Positions 1 through 7,603 of a DNA stretch of 16,264 nt are shown in pieces. The notes below the pieces were generated by a model. The model was not told the origin of the DNA and ran no database searches. It saw only the letters and a list, made by a program, of their open reading frames with translations. This stretch comes from RGIG8597 sp045133795 (lineage in GTDB: Bacteria > Spirochaetota > GWE2-31-10), in the NCBI GenBank assembly GCA_045133795.1, contig JBGUUT010000134.1, positions 1 to 16,264 of the forward strand, read 5' to 3'. Each line of letters opens with the position of its first letter. The stretch's first letter is position 1. The translations under genes and the position numbers were made by a program.

Positions 1-19
1 ACCGTTAGACGAATTCGAC
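1..19 (-). tRNA. tRNA-Glu, 5' fragment cut by the window edge (probable)
   Basis: Read on the minus strand, positions 19 to 1 give an acceptor-like heptamer GTCGAAT, then TC, then GTCTAACGGT. The TTCGTCTA(N)CGGT block matches the acceptor/D-arm junction of bacterial tRNA-Glu. The D-stem GTC would pair with a GAC lying outside the window. It starts 11 nt after the discriminator base of tRNA-Lys with no terminator between, so the two probably share one precursor. The anticodon is not visible, so the Glu identity rests only on similarity of the 5' part. Confidence 0.55.
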
Positions 20-30
20 ATTTTAAAGAA

Positions 31-103
31 TGACCTGCAAAGGATTCGAACCTTTGACCCACGCCTTAAAAGGGCGTTGCTCTACCAACTGAGCTAGCAG
101 GTC
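31..103 (-). tRNA. tRNA-Lys(UUU)
   Basis: The 73-nt cloverleaf is complete on the minus strand. The acceptor stem is GACCTGC/GCAGGTC, positions 8-9 are TA, and the D arm is GCTC-AGTTGGTA-GAGC. The anticodon stem is ACGCC/GGCGT with loop CTTTTAA, giving anticodon TTT (plus-strand 68-70). The variable loop is GGGTC and the T arm is AAAGG-TTCGAAT-CCTTT. The discriminator is A at position 31. CCA is not encoded, because the next bases are TTC, so it must be added by tRNA nucleotidyltransferase. It decodes AAA/AAG, which are heavily used in this AT-rich genome. It is driven by its own promoter at 140-168 and probably continues into the next tRNA at 1-19. Confidence 0.97.
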
Positions 104-108
104 ATTTA

Positions 109-134
109 CATCTCGTTGCATTCGCTACAAGATG
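109..134 (-). other. Hairpin in the pre-tRNA-Lys leader
   Basis: On the minus strand CATCTTGT pairs with ACGAGATG (8 bp, one G-T wobble). Inside, an A/A mismatch and two further GC pairs close a GAAT loop. The hairpin lies between the expected transcription start (about 133) and the 5' end of tRNA-Lys (103), so it would form almost the whole 5' leader that RNase P removes. It lacks a U-tract and so is unlikely to be a terminator for the upstream gene. Confidence 0.5.
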
Positions 135-139
135 TTTGC

Positions 140-168
140 TTTATACCATAGCTTTTTACTTAGGTCAA
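140..168 (-). promoter_or_regulatory. Promoter of the tRNA-Lys transcript
   Basis: On the minus strand a -35 box TTGACC (plus 163-168) is followed by exactly 17 nt and a -10 box TATAAA (plus 140-145). Both are five of six to the vegetative sigma consensus. The predicted start is near 133, about 30 nt before the mature tRNA 5' end. The -35 hexamer contains the TGA stop codon of the pseudouridine synthase gene, so the two units overlap without a spacer. Confidence 0.8.
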
Positions 169-1166
169 GCTTTTTTGTTAAAAATTTTATTAATTTCTTT
201 TGCCGGAAATAATCTCTCCAATACGCACATAAAATTATCATCCGGATTACAGTTAAATGCACCAAATCCCGGTAAACCTAAAAAACATGAATGCAAAAAG
301 TAACCGTCAAAACCTGCAGATTGTGAAAACACAGATGAATCTGAACTGAAATATTTTAAATCTCCCAACAAAGGAAAACCTACACTGTTCATTTGAGCTC
401 TTATTTGATGTTTTTTTCCAGTCCACAATGAAACAGACACCAACGAAACTTGAGCATTAGATAAAACAGGCTCAACCTGTGTTGCACAGATTCCGGGATT
501 TTCTTTAAAAAAAGATTCTTTATTCGGAATATCATAAATAACCTGTGTTCCGACACATTTCATTTTATTTTTTTGATCTAGTCGCTCTTCCATCTTCGAC
601 GTTATTAAAAAACTTTCCGTCACTCTGCCGAAAACAAGAGCGTAATATTTCTTTTCTACTTGTCTATCACGAAATGCTGCGGTAACACGTTGTAAAGCTT
701 GATGATTTTTTGCCGCAATCACAATTCCGGAAGTATTAAAATCAAGCCTGTTACAAAAAGTAGGTGTAAAAAGACTTTCTGTAGAATATTCATTCTTACG
801 ATATAAATACCCTTTCACATATTCTACTAAGTTTTTGCGATACTCTACGCCGTCAGAATGAACAAGAACCCCTCGTTCTTTATTAATTACAAGAATATCA
901 TTATCTTCATAAACAATATTAAGATGATAAACAGGGAAAGCAACATTCTTTTTCTTGTTAAAATATTCTTCTGCAAGATAAAGAGTTACGATATCCCCAT
1001 TTTGTAATACTGTCGAACTGTCAACTTTTTTTCCGTTTACACGCATAACGCCTTTTCTTATAATTTTAAACAAATCACTGTTTTTTACATTATCACCGAC
1101 TTGTTTTTTTATAAACGAAAAGCATTTTATTCCACTCTTTTTATCATCAATAGTATATTCTCGCAT
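165..1166 (-). CDS. RluA-family 23S rRNA/tRNA pseudouridine synthase
   Basis: The 333-residue protein should convert specific uridines of ribosomal RNA (or tRNA) to pseudouridine in the cytoplasm. Residues ~12-63 form an S4-type RNA-binding domain (GIKCFSFIKKQV, then IRKGVMRVNGKKV). Residues ~80-310 are the RluA catalytic domain with the motif NRLDFNTSG, in which D142 is the expected catalytic aspartate. The histidine usual at the first position (HRLD) is asparagine here. The later GKKHQIRAQM segment is the second conserved RluA block. Length and domain order are those of RluC/RluD-type enzymes. The ATG at 1166 is 10 nt after the helicase stop, and its AGG ribosome-binding site overlaps that TAG stop, so translation is probably coupled to the helicase. 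Which uridine is modified cannot be told from sequence. Confidence 0.9.
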   Translation of the reverse strand: MREYTIDDKKSGIKCFSFIKKQVGDNVKNSDLFKIIRKGVMRVNGKKVDSSTVLQNGDIVTLYLAEEYFNKKKNVAFPVYHLNIVYEDNDILVINKERGVLVHSDGVEYRKNLVEYVKGYLYRKNEYSTESLFTPTFCNRLDFNTSGIVIAAKNHQALQRVTAAFRDRQVEKKYYALVFGRVTESFLITSKMEERLDQKNKMKCVGTQVIYDIPNKESFFKENPGICATQVEPVLSNAQVSLVSVSLWTGKKHQIRAQMNSVGFPLLGDLKYFSSDSSVFSQSAGFDGYFLHSCFLGLPGFGAFNCNPDDNFMCVLERLFPAKEINKIFNKKA

Positions 1167-1176
1167 AATTTTTTAC

Positions 1177-3696
1177 CTAAACAGAAATATCATTTAACAT
1201 TCGTGATAATTCATTATAAATTCGTTCTACTTCTTTTTTCTCATCTTCAGTCCATGCAGGCACATTCTCTTCCAACAAATCATTGAGAGCATTAATAGAA
1301 GTTTCCAAAGACTCATAAATATCACGTTCTAAAAAGTATTGATAAGCATCATCGTCTATCTTACGCAATGTCATAAAAGACGCTTTTGTCGCTCGCTTAC
1401 CACGTTTTACGGTAGGATACGCTAATTTTTTCAAATAACGAAACAATTGATTCCAATCATCCGGATAAACCATTGCCGCACTTCCCGGATATTGAACATT
1501 TAATCCGTTATCCAAAGGAATAACATCAAAATATTTCAATATTGCAGAAAAGTAATCTTGTACAATCAAAGTGTCTTTATAAAATAAACGAGCTTTCTTT
1601 TTGCCGAAATCCATCTCTATCAATTCACTTTTCTTATCTCTTAATTGAATTATTATACTGTAAGGAATCTTATAATATGATTCGTTTCTGTCTTTTTCCA
1701 AGTCAAAATATTTATCAAACAAACTAATACGAGTTTCGTAGTTACTGTCTTTTTTAGATTTTGTAGTTGTTACGGCAACCAAAGCTTTATTTTTCTTAAC
1801 CGGCTGAGGATTTGTCAATGCAAGATAAACATCGGAAATCATATTTTTTACAAGCTTTTCCGGCACCAACGCTCCGGAACGCACATAAGTTCGTCCGGTA
1901 TTTACAATTTCACCGCCGACAAGCCAAATCGGAGAATCATAATATAAAAATGAACCCGGATGTATTCTGATATCAAGTTCTGTCATCGACACAAAACCAT
2001 TCTTTTTCTTTTCCGGTCGTCGACAAATATACTGTTTCAATCCGGAACAAATACATAATAATATTTGATCTTGATTAAATTTTGTTCCGATTTTCACCTC
2101 TCGCTTTTCCAAAATACTGGAAAGCTGATAATGAATATTCAAAATCTCATCCATTACACGTTGATCAAGATAGTATGCTTTACAAAATTGTTCTCTGTTT
2201 TGAGATTTCTGATACTTATAAAAAACATTAATCCAAGTAAAAAAATCGCCGCCTTTTACATACAATTTTTTCTGAGCTCTTTGACTTTCTATTTCTTCAC
2301 CGCGAGGATACAAAAATGGCTTTTTTGCCGAAAGGAATGCAATTACAATCAAAACATTATAAAGAACTTCCGGATAAACAAGCATTCCCTCCAATAAAAT
2401 ACGTGCAAGACGCGGCATTAGCGGAAAATCTACCATCATTTTACCAATCAAAGTAAGGCAATTTAATGAATCTACGGCTCCGAGAGAAATTAACGTATCC
2501 ATAGCTGACTGTATTGCACCTCGCCCCGGACGAGAAATAAAATCAAACGATTCATAATTATTTATTCCTAAATCCAACATTCGCAAAACAACTTCAGACA
2601 AATCAGTTCTGTAAATTTCTTCTTTTGTATATTCTTCACGACGCTCATATTCTTCACGTGAAAAAAGACGATAAACTACTCCCGGAGCTGTTCGTCCGGC
2701 ACGTCCTTTTCTTTGGTCGCAAGAAGCTCTGGAAATAGGTTTTAATTCAAGATATGACGTAAATGTTCGCGGATTATAATAATTAATCTTTGCATAACCT
2801 GGATCAATTACATGAACAATACCGTTTATCGTAATACTGGTTTCTGCAATATTTGTTGCAACAACAACTTTACGCTTTCCTTCAGGTAAAACATCAAAAA
2901 CTCGATTTTGGTCTTCCGGAGAAAGACGTGCATATAAAGGCATAACAACCATCGAACCGTTTATGGCACGATTAAGCATTTCAAGTTGAGAACAACAATC
3001 TTTTATCGCTCCCTCTCCCGGTAAAAAAATCAAAACATCGCCCGGTTCGCCTTTATTTTCTATATCTCCCATTATGCTGCAAATAAGCGAAATTTGCTCT
3101 TTAGAATCTTCAACGTCTTTAACTTTAAAGTACTTCTCTTCTACTGGGAATGGGCTGGTTTTTACTGAAATTACAGGTGCCCCGTTAAAATAATCACTAA
3201 ATAATTGAGCATTAATTGTCGCAGACGAAACTAAAACTTTAAAGTCATCACGTTTTTTTAATATATCTTTCAACAAACCAAGTATAAAATCTATATTTAA
3301 ACTTCGTTCATGAGCTTCATCAACAATAATGATTGAATATTTTAGCAACATCGGGTCACTGCGTAACTCTTCTAGCAAGATACCGTCTGTCATTATTTTT
3401 ATTTTCGTATTTGCACTCGTACAATCATCAAAACGCATTTTATAACCGACAAGTTGTCCCAATTCCACATTCATTTCTTCGGCAATACGTTTACTTACAC
3501 CATACGCAGCAATACGTCTCGGTTGAGTTACACCGACAATTCCCCATTTATCAAGTCCCGCCTCAAAAATAATTTGCGGAAGCTGCGTAGTCTTTCCCGA
3601 ACCAGTCGGAGCTTCTATTACTACTACCTGATTATCTTGAATAGCCTGAATTATTTCATCTTTATAATTATAAACAGCTAAATGAGTTTTATCCAT
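1177..3696 (-). CDS. hrpA: DEAH-box ATP-dependent RNA helicase, HrpA-like
   Basis: This 839-residue superfamily-2 helicase is expected to remodel RNA or stalled ribosome complexes using ATP. Visible motifs are Walker A GSGKT (32-36), TQPRR (57-61), DEAH (126-129), SAT (158-160), motif V ATNIAETSITI (280-290) and motif VI QRKGRAGR (328-335). These are followed by an HA2-like helical region and an OB-fold-like segment around 560-650. The GYKMRF and MTDGILLEEL blocks resemble HrpA and eukaryotic DEAH helicases more than HrpB. At 839 residues it is shorter than E. coli HrpA (about 1300) and lacks that long C-terminal extension. The ATG at 3696 has an AAGGA ribosome-binding site at 3707-3711 with 10-nt spacing. 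It lies 40 nt after the 698-residue lipoprotein gene and is closely linked to the pseudouridine synthase gene, giving a small RNA-metabolism unit. Confidence 0.93.
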   Translation of the reverse strand: MDKTHLAVYNYKDEIIQAIQDNQVVVIEAPTGSGKTTQLPQIIFEAGLDKWGIVGVTQPRRIAAYGVSKRIAEEMNVELGQLVGYKMRFDDCTSANTKIKIMTDGILLEELRSDPMLLKYSIIIVDEAHERSLNIDFILGLLKDILKKRDDFKVLVSSATINAQLFSDYFNGAPVISVKTSPFPVEEKYFKVKDVEDSKEQISLICSIMGDIENKGEPGDVLIFLPGEGAIKDCCSQLEMLNRAINGSMVVMPLYARLSPEDQNRVFDVLPEGKRKVVVATNIAETSITINGIVHVIDPGYAKINYYNPRTFTSYLELKPISRASCDQRKGRAGRTAPGVVYRLFSREEYERREEYTKEEIYRTDLSEVVLRMLDLGINNYESFDFISRPGRGAIQSAMDTLISLGAVDSLNCLTLIGKMMVDFPLMPRLARILLEGMLVYPEVLYNVLIVIAFLSAKKPFLYPRGEEIESQRAQKKLYVKGGDFFTWINVFYKYQKSQNREQFCKAYYLDQRVMDEILNIHYQLSSILEKREVKIGTKFNQDQILLCICSGLKQYICRRPEKKKNGFVSMTELDIRIHPGSFLYYDSPIWLVGGEIVNTGRTYVRSGALVPEKLVKNMISDVYLALTNPQPVKKNKALVAVTTTKSKKDSNYETRISLFDKYFDLEKDRNESYYKIPYSIIIQLRDKKSELIEMDFGKKKARLFYKDTLIVQDYFSAILKYFDVIPLDNGLNVQYPGSAAMVYPDDWNQLFRYLKKLAYPTVKRGKRATKASFMTLRKIDDDAYQYFLERDIYESLETSINALNDLLEENVPAWTEDEKKEVERIYNELSRMLNDISV

Positions 3697-3722
3697 CTGT
3701 TAATATTCCTTCTCACAACGTT

Positions 3723-3728
3723 ATTATA
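3723..3728 (-). promoter_or_regulatory. Possible -10 box ahead of the hrpA-like gene
   Basis: The minus strand carries a perfect TATAAT in the 40-nt gap between the 698-residue lipoprotein gene and the helicase. A start near 3716 would give a leader of about 20 nt with the ribosome-binding site. The hexamer 17 nt upstream (AGTCCT) is a poor -35 and there is no TG extension. The helicase may therefore simply be co-transcribed with the lipoprotein gene, because no terminator separates them. Confidence 0.35.
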
Positions 3729-3736
3729 ATTTACAC

Positions 3737-5833
3737 TTATCTTTTAGGACTTCCGTTGGGATTATTATTAATAATCGAATGTATTATTTCAAAACCTCCG
3801 GTCACAGTCCCTTTATCTGCATATTTTTCATCATTATAACTATAGACAATATCACTTTCTTGAACACTCTTATACAATTTTGCCGAAACCGGGCCGGAAT
3901 ACAACACTCCTACATTACTACCGATTCCGTTATAATAACTTAATAACTTTCCGTTTGCATCAACTGCAGCTAAATTATTAAATGAATTGTCTGAATTATT
4001 AATAATCACATTATTCCCGGTATATTTAGTAAGAATATCTTTACTCCACATATCCTGAGTTGCACCTATTGCTAAAACAATTCCGCCGTTAAAACCAATA
4101 CCTTTATTTGCAAGACCGTCACCCGGATCTATTACACTATCTCCACCCACTGCCGAACGCACCAAAACACAAATTCCGCCGTCAAAATAAATATACCCAT
4201 TTGAATCAAAAACATCACACTTCGATTCTGCATAAACATAACCGCCGCTAACTTTTATCGCCTTTGCTTCTTTTGCACTTCCGCCGACATTTACCGCATC
4301 ATCACCGGCTTTAACATAAATCTTACCACCTTTTATATCAATAAAAGTTTCCGATTCTATACCTTCATGTCCGGCTTCAATGTCAATATTTCCGCTGTTT
4401 ATACTAAGATTACCTGCAACTGAAATTCCCTTACCATCTACAGAGTAAATAACAATCTCAGTATTATCAACAGACATTTCGCCTTTTACTTTTAAAGCTT
4501 TTGGGTAACCGTTATAATCTGCATTTTCATCATTAGTAAAATAACTTCCGGTCAAACTCGTATAAATCCTACAATTTGTAAGCTCCATATTTCCGGAAGC
4601 TGCAATACCACGCCCGCATTTACCTCTGTTGGCAATTCTTACATGACCGCTTTTTTGCTCATAGCTTGTACCGGCCTTTATTCCGACTGGCTCAGCAACT
4701 CCGTCATCCTCCACTACGTAATCACCGTTTACTTTAATATTGATATAAGTATCATCACCATCAACTGTAGAACCTACCAAGATTAAACCGCCGCTTTTTA
4801 TACCTTTAGAAGCATTACCGTTTACTTCTATATTAACACTTGCATTATTATTTATCACAACAGAACTTTCTGTACATATTCCGTGTGATTTTTCTCGTCC
4901 TGTAGTTTTCACATCCACAATTGTATTATTAATAATAATATACGGATTTATTCCGCTTCCGTTTTTTTCATAACTGGCTTTAATGGCATCATTTTCTGAA
5001 GTAACTTTTATATTACCGCCGGTAAAAACAACTCCACCTTTTTCACATTCTATTCCGTTCTTTCCGGCTGATACAATTTCTATATTACCGCTGTTTACAA
5101 TCATCATATCATTAACGTGAATACCGTCATTCTTTGCCGAAATAATTTTTAATGTGGCATTATTCCAACGAATATAATCATCATTTCCGATTGCATGTTT
5201 CTCATTTCCTATTACAGACAGAGTTCCGCTGCCGCAAAAAATTAATTGTCCTTCAGAAAAAAAAGTACCTTTCGAATCTTCGCTTTCATTTGCACTGCTG
5301 TAACCTGTTTTTGTATCTTCCAGCTTGCAATCACCTATAATCTCTATAAAACCACGTTTTTTCGATTGAATATTAATTGCCGAACCGTTACTTGATTTCA
5401 AATTTAAATTATCAAATTCCAACTTGTATTTTTTCTTACTGTAAAAACGAAAGCTTCCGTTTTCGGATTTTCCGGACAATCTATAAGCAATAAAATCTTC
5501 ACGCACTGCATTTACGGTTACATTAGCACCGTCGCATGTAATATTAATTCCATCATTTTCATACGGATTTTCAACCGTTACAGTTTCTCCGTCATAATTA
5601 ATAGAAACAATCGGCATTATAACATCATATAAAGAATCCTCTTCCAATTCTTCATCATCAAAAACTCTTACATCAGAATATTTTCCTATCAACACTGCTT
5701 CATTTACAATATCTTCATCTTCCTTTTTAACATTATCATCAGTAATTTTAGAGTCGTCTATTGCACACCCGATAAGACCGCCATAAAACAACACAATGAG
5801 AATAAGTAAAAAATTAAAAGATATTCTTTTCAT
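3737..5833 (-). CDS. Beta-helix carbohydrate-binding lipoprotein, Cthe_2159-like (698 aa)
   Basis: This is the largest of three tandem paralogues. The N-terminus has a lipoprotein signal with lipobox LIGC and lipidated C23, followed by an acidic linker to about residue 68. From ~125 it shares with its neighbours the blocks FRFYSKKKYKLEFDNLNL, INIQSKKR, FSEGQLIFCGSGTLSV, KHAIGNDDY (213-220), DGIHVND (236-242) and NGIECEKG (259-266). These belong to serial 20-25-residue rungs with N-G/G-G turns, as expected for a right-handed parallel beta-helix. Family knowledge: Cthe_2159-type proteins bind acidic polysaccharides such as polygalacturonate and carry calcium sites. Binding here is inferred. About 200 extra residues compared with the paralogues add further rungs, including DVFDSNGYIYFDGG (540-553) and an ANKGIGFNGG region near 576-584. 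GGAG at 5843-5846 sits 9 nt before the ATG. No catalytic motif is visible. Confidence 0.85.
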   Translation of the reverse strand: MKRISFNFLLILIVLFYGGLIGCAIDDSKITDDNVKKEDEDIVNEAVLIGKYSDVRVFDDEELEEDSLYDVIMPIVSINYDGETVTVENPYENDGINITCDGANVTVNAVREDFIAYRLSGKSENGSFRFYSKKKYKLEFDNLNLKSSNGSAINIQSKKRGFIEIIGDCKLEDTKTGYSSANESEDSKGTFFSEGQLIFCGSGTLSVIGNEKHAIGNDDYIRWNNATLKIISAKNDGIHVNDMMIVNSGNIEIVSAGKNGIECEKGGVVFTGGNIKVTSENDAIKASYEKNGSGINPYIIINNTIVDVKTTGREKSHGICTESSVVINNNASVNIEVNGNASKGIKSGGLILVGSTVDGDDTYINIKVNGDYVVEDDGVAEPVGIKAGTSYEQKSGHVRIANRGKCGRGIAASGNMELTNCRIYTSLTGSYFTNDENADYNGYPKALKVKGEMSVDNTEIVIYSVDGKGISVAGNLSINSGNIDIEAGHEGIESETFIDIKGGKIYVKAGDDAVNVGGSAKEAKAIKVSGGYVYAESKCDVFDSNGYIYFDGGICVLVRSAVGGDSVIDPGDGLANKGIGFNGGIVLAIGATQDMWSKDILTKYTGNNVIINNSDNSFNNLAAVDANGKLLSYYNGIGSNVGVLYSGPVSAKLYKSVQESDIVYSYNDEKYADKGTVTGGFEIIHSIINNNPNGSPKR

Positions 5834-5860
5834 AGAAAAATTCTCCGAAAGTTTTGTTAA

Positions 5861-5875
5861 TAATCTTTAAGATTA
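5861..5875. promoter_or_regulatory. 15-bp palindrome upstream of the 698-aa lipoprotein gene
   Basis: TAATCTT-T-AAGATTA is a perfect inverted repeat with 7-bp arms around one central base. It lies 28 nt before the start codon of the 698-residue lipoprotein gene, in a 136-bp AT-rich gap. Its placement would suit an operator or a short leader hairpin. No clear promoter could be fixed around it, and in such AT-rich DNA a chance palindrome is possible. Confidence 0.3.
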
Positions 5876-5915
5876 ATTTTAAAATATTTGCAAGTTTTTT
5901 TTGCCTTTTTATAGA

Positions 5916-5952
5916 AAAACAATAGGGAGCTTTATCAATACGATAAGCTCCC
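5916..5952 (-). terminator. Intrinsic terminator after the 516-aa lipoprotein gene (possibly bidirectional)
   Basis: The minus strand has GGGAGCTT pairing with AAGCTCCC, extended by ATC/GAT past a single bulged base, closing a 5-nt loop (5925-5952). It is followed by the U-rich tail TATTGTTTTT. The opposite face has a run of six T beyond the stem, so it could also end plus-strand transcripts, although no plus-strand gene leads into it. It starts 17 nt after the stop codon at 5970. About 90 nt remain before the next start codon, enough to hold a separate promoter. Confidence 0.75.
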
Positions 5953-5969
5953 TTTTTTATTTTAATAAT

Positions 5970-7520
5970 TTATTTTAGTTCAAAATCCTTAGACCAATCT
6001 GTTCCGTCAATTTTTATTGATACTTTATCACTCAACCCATTCTTAGTAAAAAGCATTGCCAACGGAGTTAAGTTTGTCACAAATTCATCGGTTACACCGT
6101 CAACTTCATATTGTTTACCAGCTGCAATTTCGTTGTCAATTTCCCCAATCATATATTTTTGAGTACAATCTTTAAAACTAGTAACTCCGCACATTGAACC
6201 GACAGCCAATAATTTTGCACCGGTATTAATTGTCGCTTCTGTTGTATTCAAAAAATATCCTGCTGCATAAACTTTATTATCGCCACCGGAAATAACTACA
6301 TTTTCACTTGCTGAAAGTCCCATTCCGCCACTTCCGTCAGCTACAGCCTCCAAAAGTCCGCCACGTAAATAAATTCCGGCTTCAGATTTCACTGCAACTG
6401 CCGCATTAGAACTTCCGCTAACTGTAATATTAACCTTTGCAGTTTTCGCAATTACGATATCACCTTTTACAGTAGAATCCTTATTCGTTCCGGATTTTAA
6501 CCCTTTGGCAGAATTTCCTTTTGTCGCTATAGTAACTTCTCCGCCGATAATCAACAAATGACTTCCTGACTCTATTCCGTGTCCTTTTAGTTCAGATGTT
6601 TTAATTTCCACTGTTCCTTTTTCAATAAGAACAAAAGGTTGATCTAGTAATGATGATTTTTCAGAAAAATCCTTATAATCCGCTCTTATTCCGGTTTTCC
6701 CGCTGGTAATATTTGTAGTACCACCGTTTATATAAACAAATCCTTTCTCACATTGAATTCCGTTGGCACTGGAAGTAATATTTATTGTTCCGCCATTTAT
6801 GAATACTGAATCATTCGCATGAATCCCGTCACTCGGAGCACCTAACACCGTAAGTTTTCCGTTTAATACACGAACATAATCATCACTGCAAATTGCATGT
6901 TTTGCATTTCCGGTAACTTTTAATTCACCACTTCCGCTGAAAATCAATTCACCTTCACTGAACAAAGTAGCTTTAGCATCTAAATCTTTAAAGTCTTCAC
7001 CCAAATTCATTATACCAGCTCCGGTCAATGAACTTTCTCCATTCATCACTACAAAACAACGTTTACCTGATTGAATATTAATTGCCGGCCAGTCTTTACT
7101 CTTTAAATTAAGATTATTTAATGTCAGCTTAAATTTCTTTTCACTGAAAATCAACAAAGCACCGTCTTCACAAGTTCCGCTTACTTCATACTCAGCACTT
7201 ACAGATGAACGTATAATCAAATAAGTTTTTCCGGCACCTCTTGTCTTATCTTTTTCAAGAACAACTTCACCGCCGAATCCTGTTACTTCCGGATCTTGTG
7301 CTCCATTAAATTTAATGGTCACTTTTTTATCAAAACTTACATCCGCACTGTCAGAAACAAATTCATTGTCAGTAAAGGAAACATCTCCGTTATTGTTATA
7401 TACAAAAGCTCCCAATGCTTTACTTTCTTCAACATCTTCACTTTTATTATTTTCTTCTATCGTACAACCGCAAAGCAATAGTGCAACAATTCCCCAAAAC
7501 ATCCATTTTCTCATTTTCAT
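5970..7520 (-). CDS. Beta-helix carbohydrate-binding lipoprotein, Cthe_2159-like (516 aa)
   Basis: This is the middle member of the tandem lipoprotein trio. The signal peptide MKMRKWMFWGIVALLL leads to lipobox LCGC with lipidated C19. Residues ~38-115 form a beta-rich N-terminal part shared with the 502-residue paralogue (YNNNGDVSF, VTIKFNG, LIIRSS). The helix core follows: LLIFSEKKFKLTLNNLNL (122-139), FSEGELIFSGSGELKVTGNAKHAI (from 187), CSDDYV (211-216), DGIHAND (231-237), GIQCEKG (254-260), repeated INGG turns, KGHGIESG (312-319) and AKGLKSG (338-344). The C-terminal LAMLFTKNG segment matches the end of the 502-residue protein. The likely role is a surface or periplasmic lipid-anchored polysaccharide-binding protein; the ligand is unknown. 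The ribosome-binding site AAGGA (7529-7533) has 8-nt spacing and follows directly on the terminator of the upstream gene. No promoter fits in the 83-nt gap, so expression probably needs read-through. Confidence 0.85.
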   Translation of the reverse strand: MKMRKWMFWGIVALLLCGCTIEENNKSEDVEESKALGAFVYNNNGDVSFTDNEFVSDSADVSFDKKVTIKFNGAQDPEVTGFGGEVVLEKDKTRGAGKTYLIIRSSVSAEYEVSGTCEDGALLIFSEKKFKLTLNNLNLKSKDWPAINIQSGKRCFVVMNGESSLTGAGIMNLGEDFKDLDAKATLFSEGELIFSGSGELKVTGNAKHAICSDDYVRVLNGKLTVLGAPSDGIHANDSVFINGGTINITSSANGIQCEKGFVYINGGTTNITSGKTGIRADYKDFSEKSSLLDQPFVLIEKGTVEIKTSELKGHGIESGSHLLIIGGEVTIATKGNSAKGLKSGTNKDSTVKGDIVIAKTAKVNITVSGSSNAAVAVKSEAGIYLRGGLLEAVADGSGGMGLSASENVVISGGDNKVYAAGYFLNTTEATINTGAKLLAVGSMCGVTSFKDCTQKYMIGEIDNEIAAGKQYEVDGVTDEFVTNLTPLAMLFTKNGLSDKVSIKIDGTDWSKDFELK

Positions 7521-7536
7521 TTATCGTTTCCTTTTT

Positions 7537-7581
7537 AAAAAAAGAAAACATTAACAGCAAATAATCACTGCTAATGTTTTC
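7537..7581 (-). terminator. Strong intercistronic terminator/attenuator between the two shorter lipoprotein genes
   Basis: The minus strand forms GAAAACATTA/TAATGTTTTC (7544-7553 with 7572-7581), extended inward by GCAG/CTGT to a 14-bp stem with a 10-nt loop and outward by further A-T and G-T pairs. Seven U residues follow (plus 7537-7543). It lies 22 nt after the 502-residue gene's stop. The next gene's AAGGA begins only 3 nt after the U-tract. Because no promoter fits between, I read it as a partial terminator that makes the distal gene weaker. It may also protect the 3' end of the upstream message. Confidence 0.85.
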
Positions 7582-7603
7582 CTTCAATCAAATTCTACTC
7601 GAA

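Noticed and set aside
109..134. Hairpin as a terminator for the pseudouridine synthase gene
   Set aside because: No U-tract follows on the minus strand, and the tRNA promoter lies between the gene and the hairpin.
2065..2397. Plus-strand open frame of 110 codons
   Set aside because: It lies fully opposite the well-supported hrpA-like gene, has low-complexity hydrophobic and Lys/Ile-rich content, and has no recognisable family. The same applies to the other plus-strand frames in the window.
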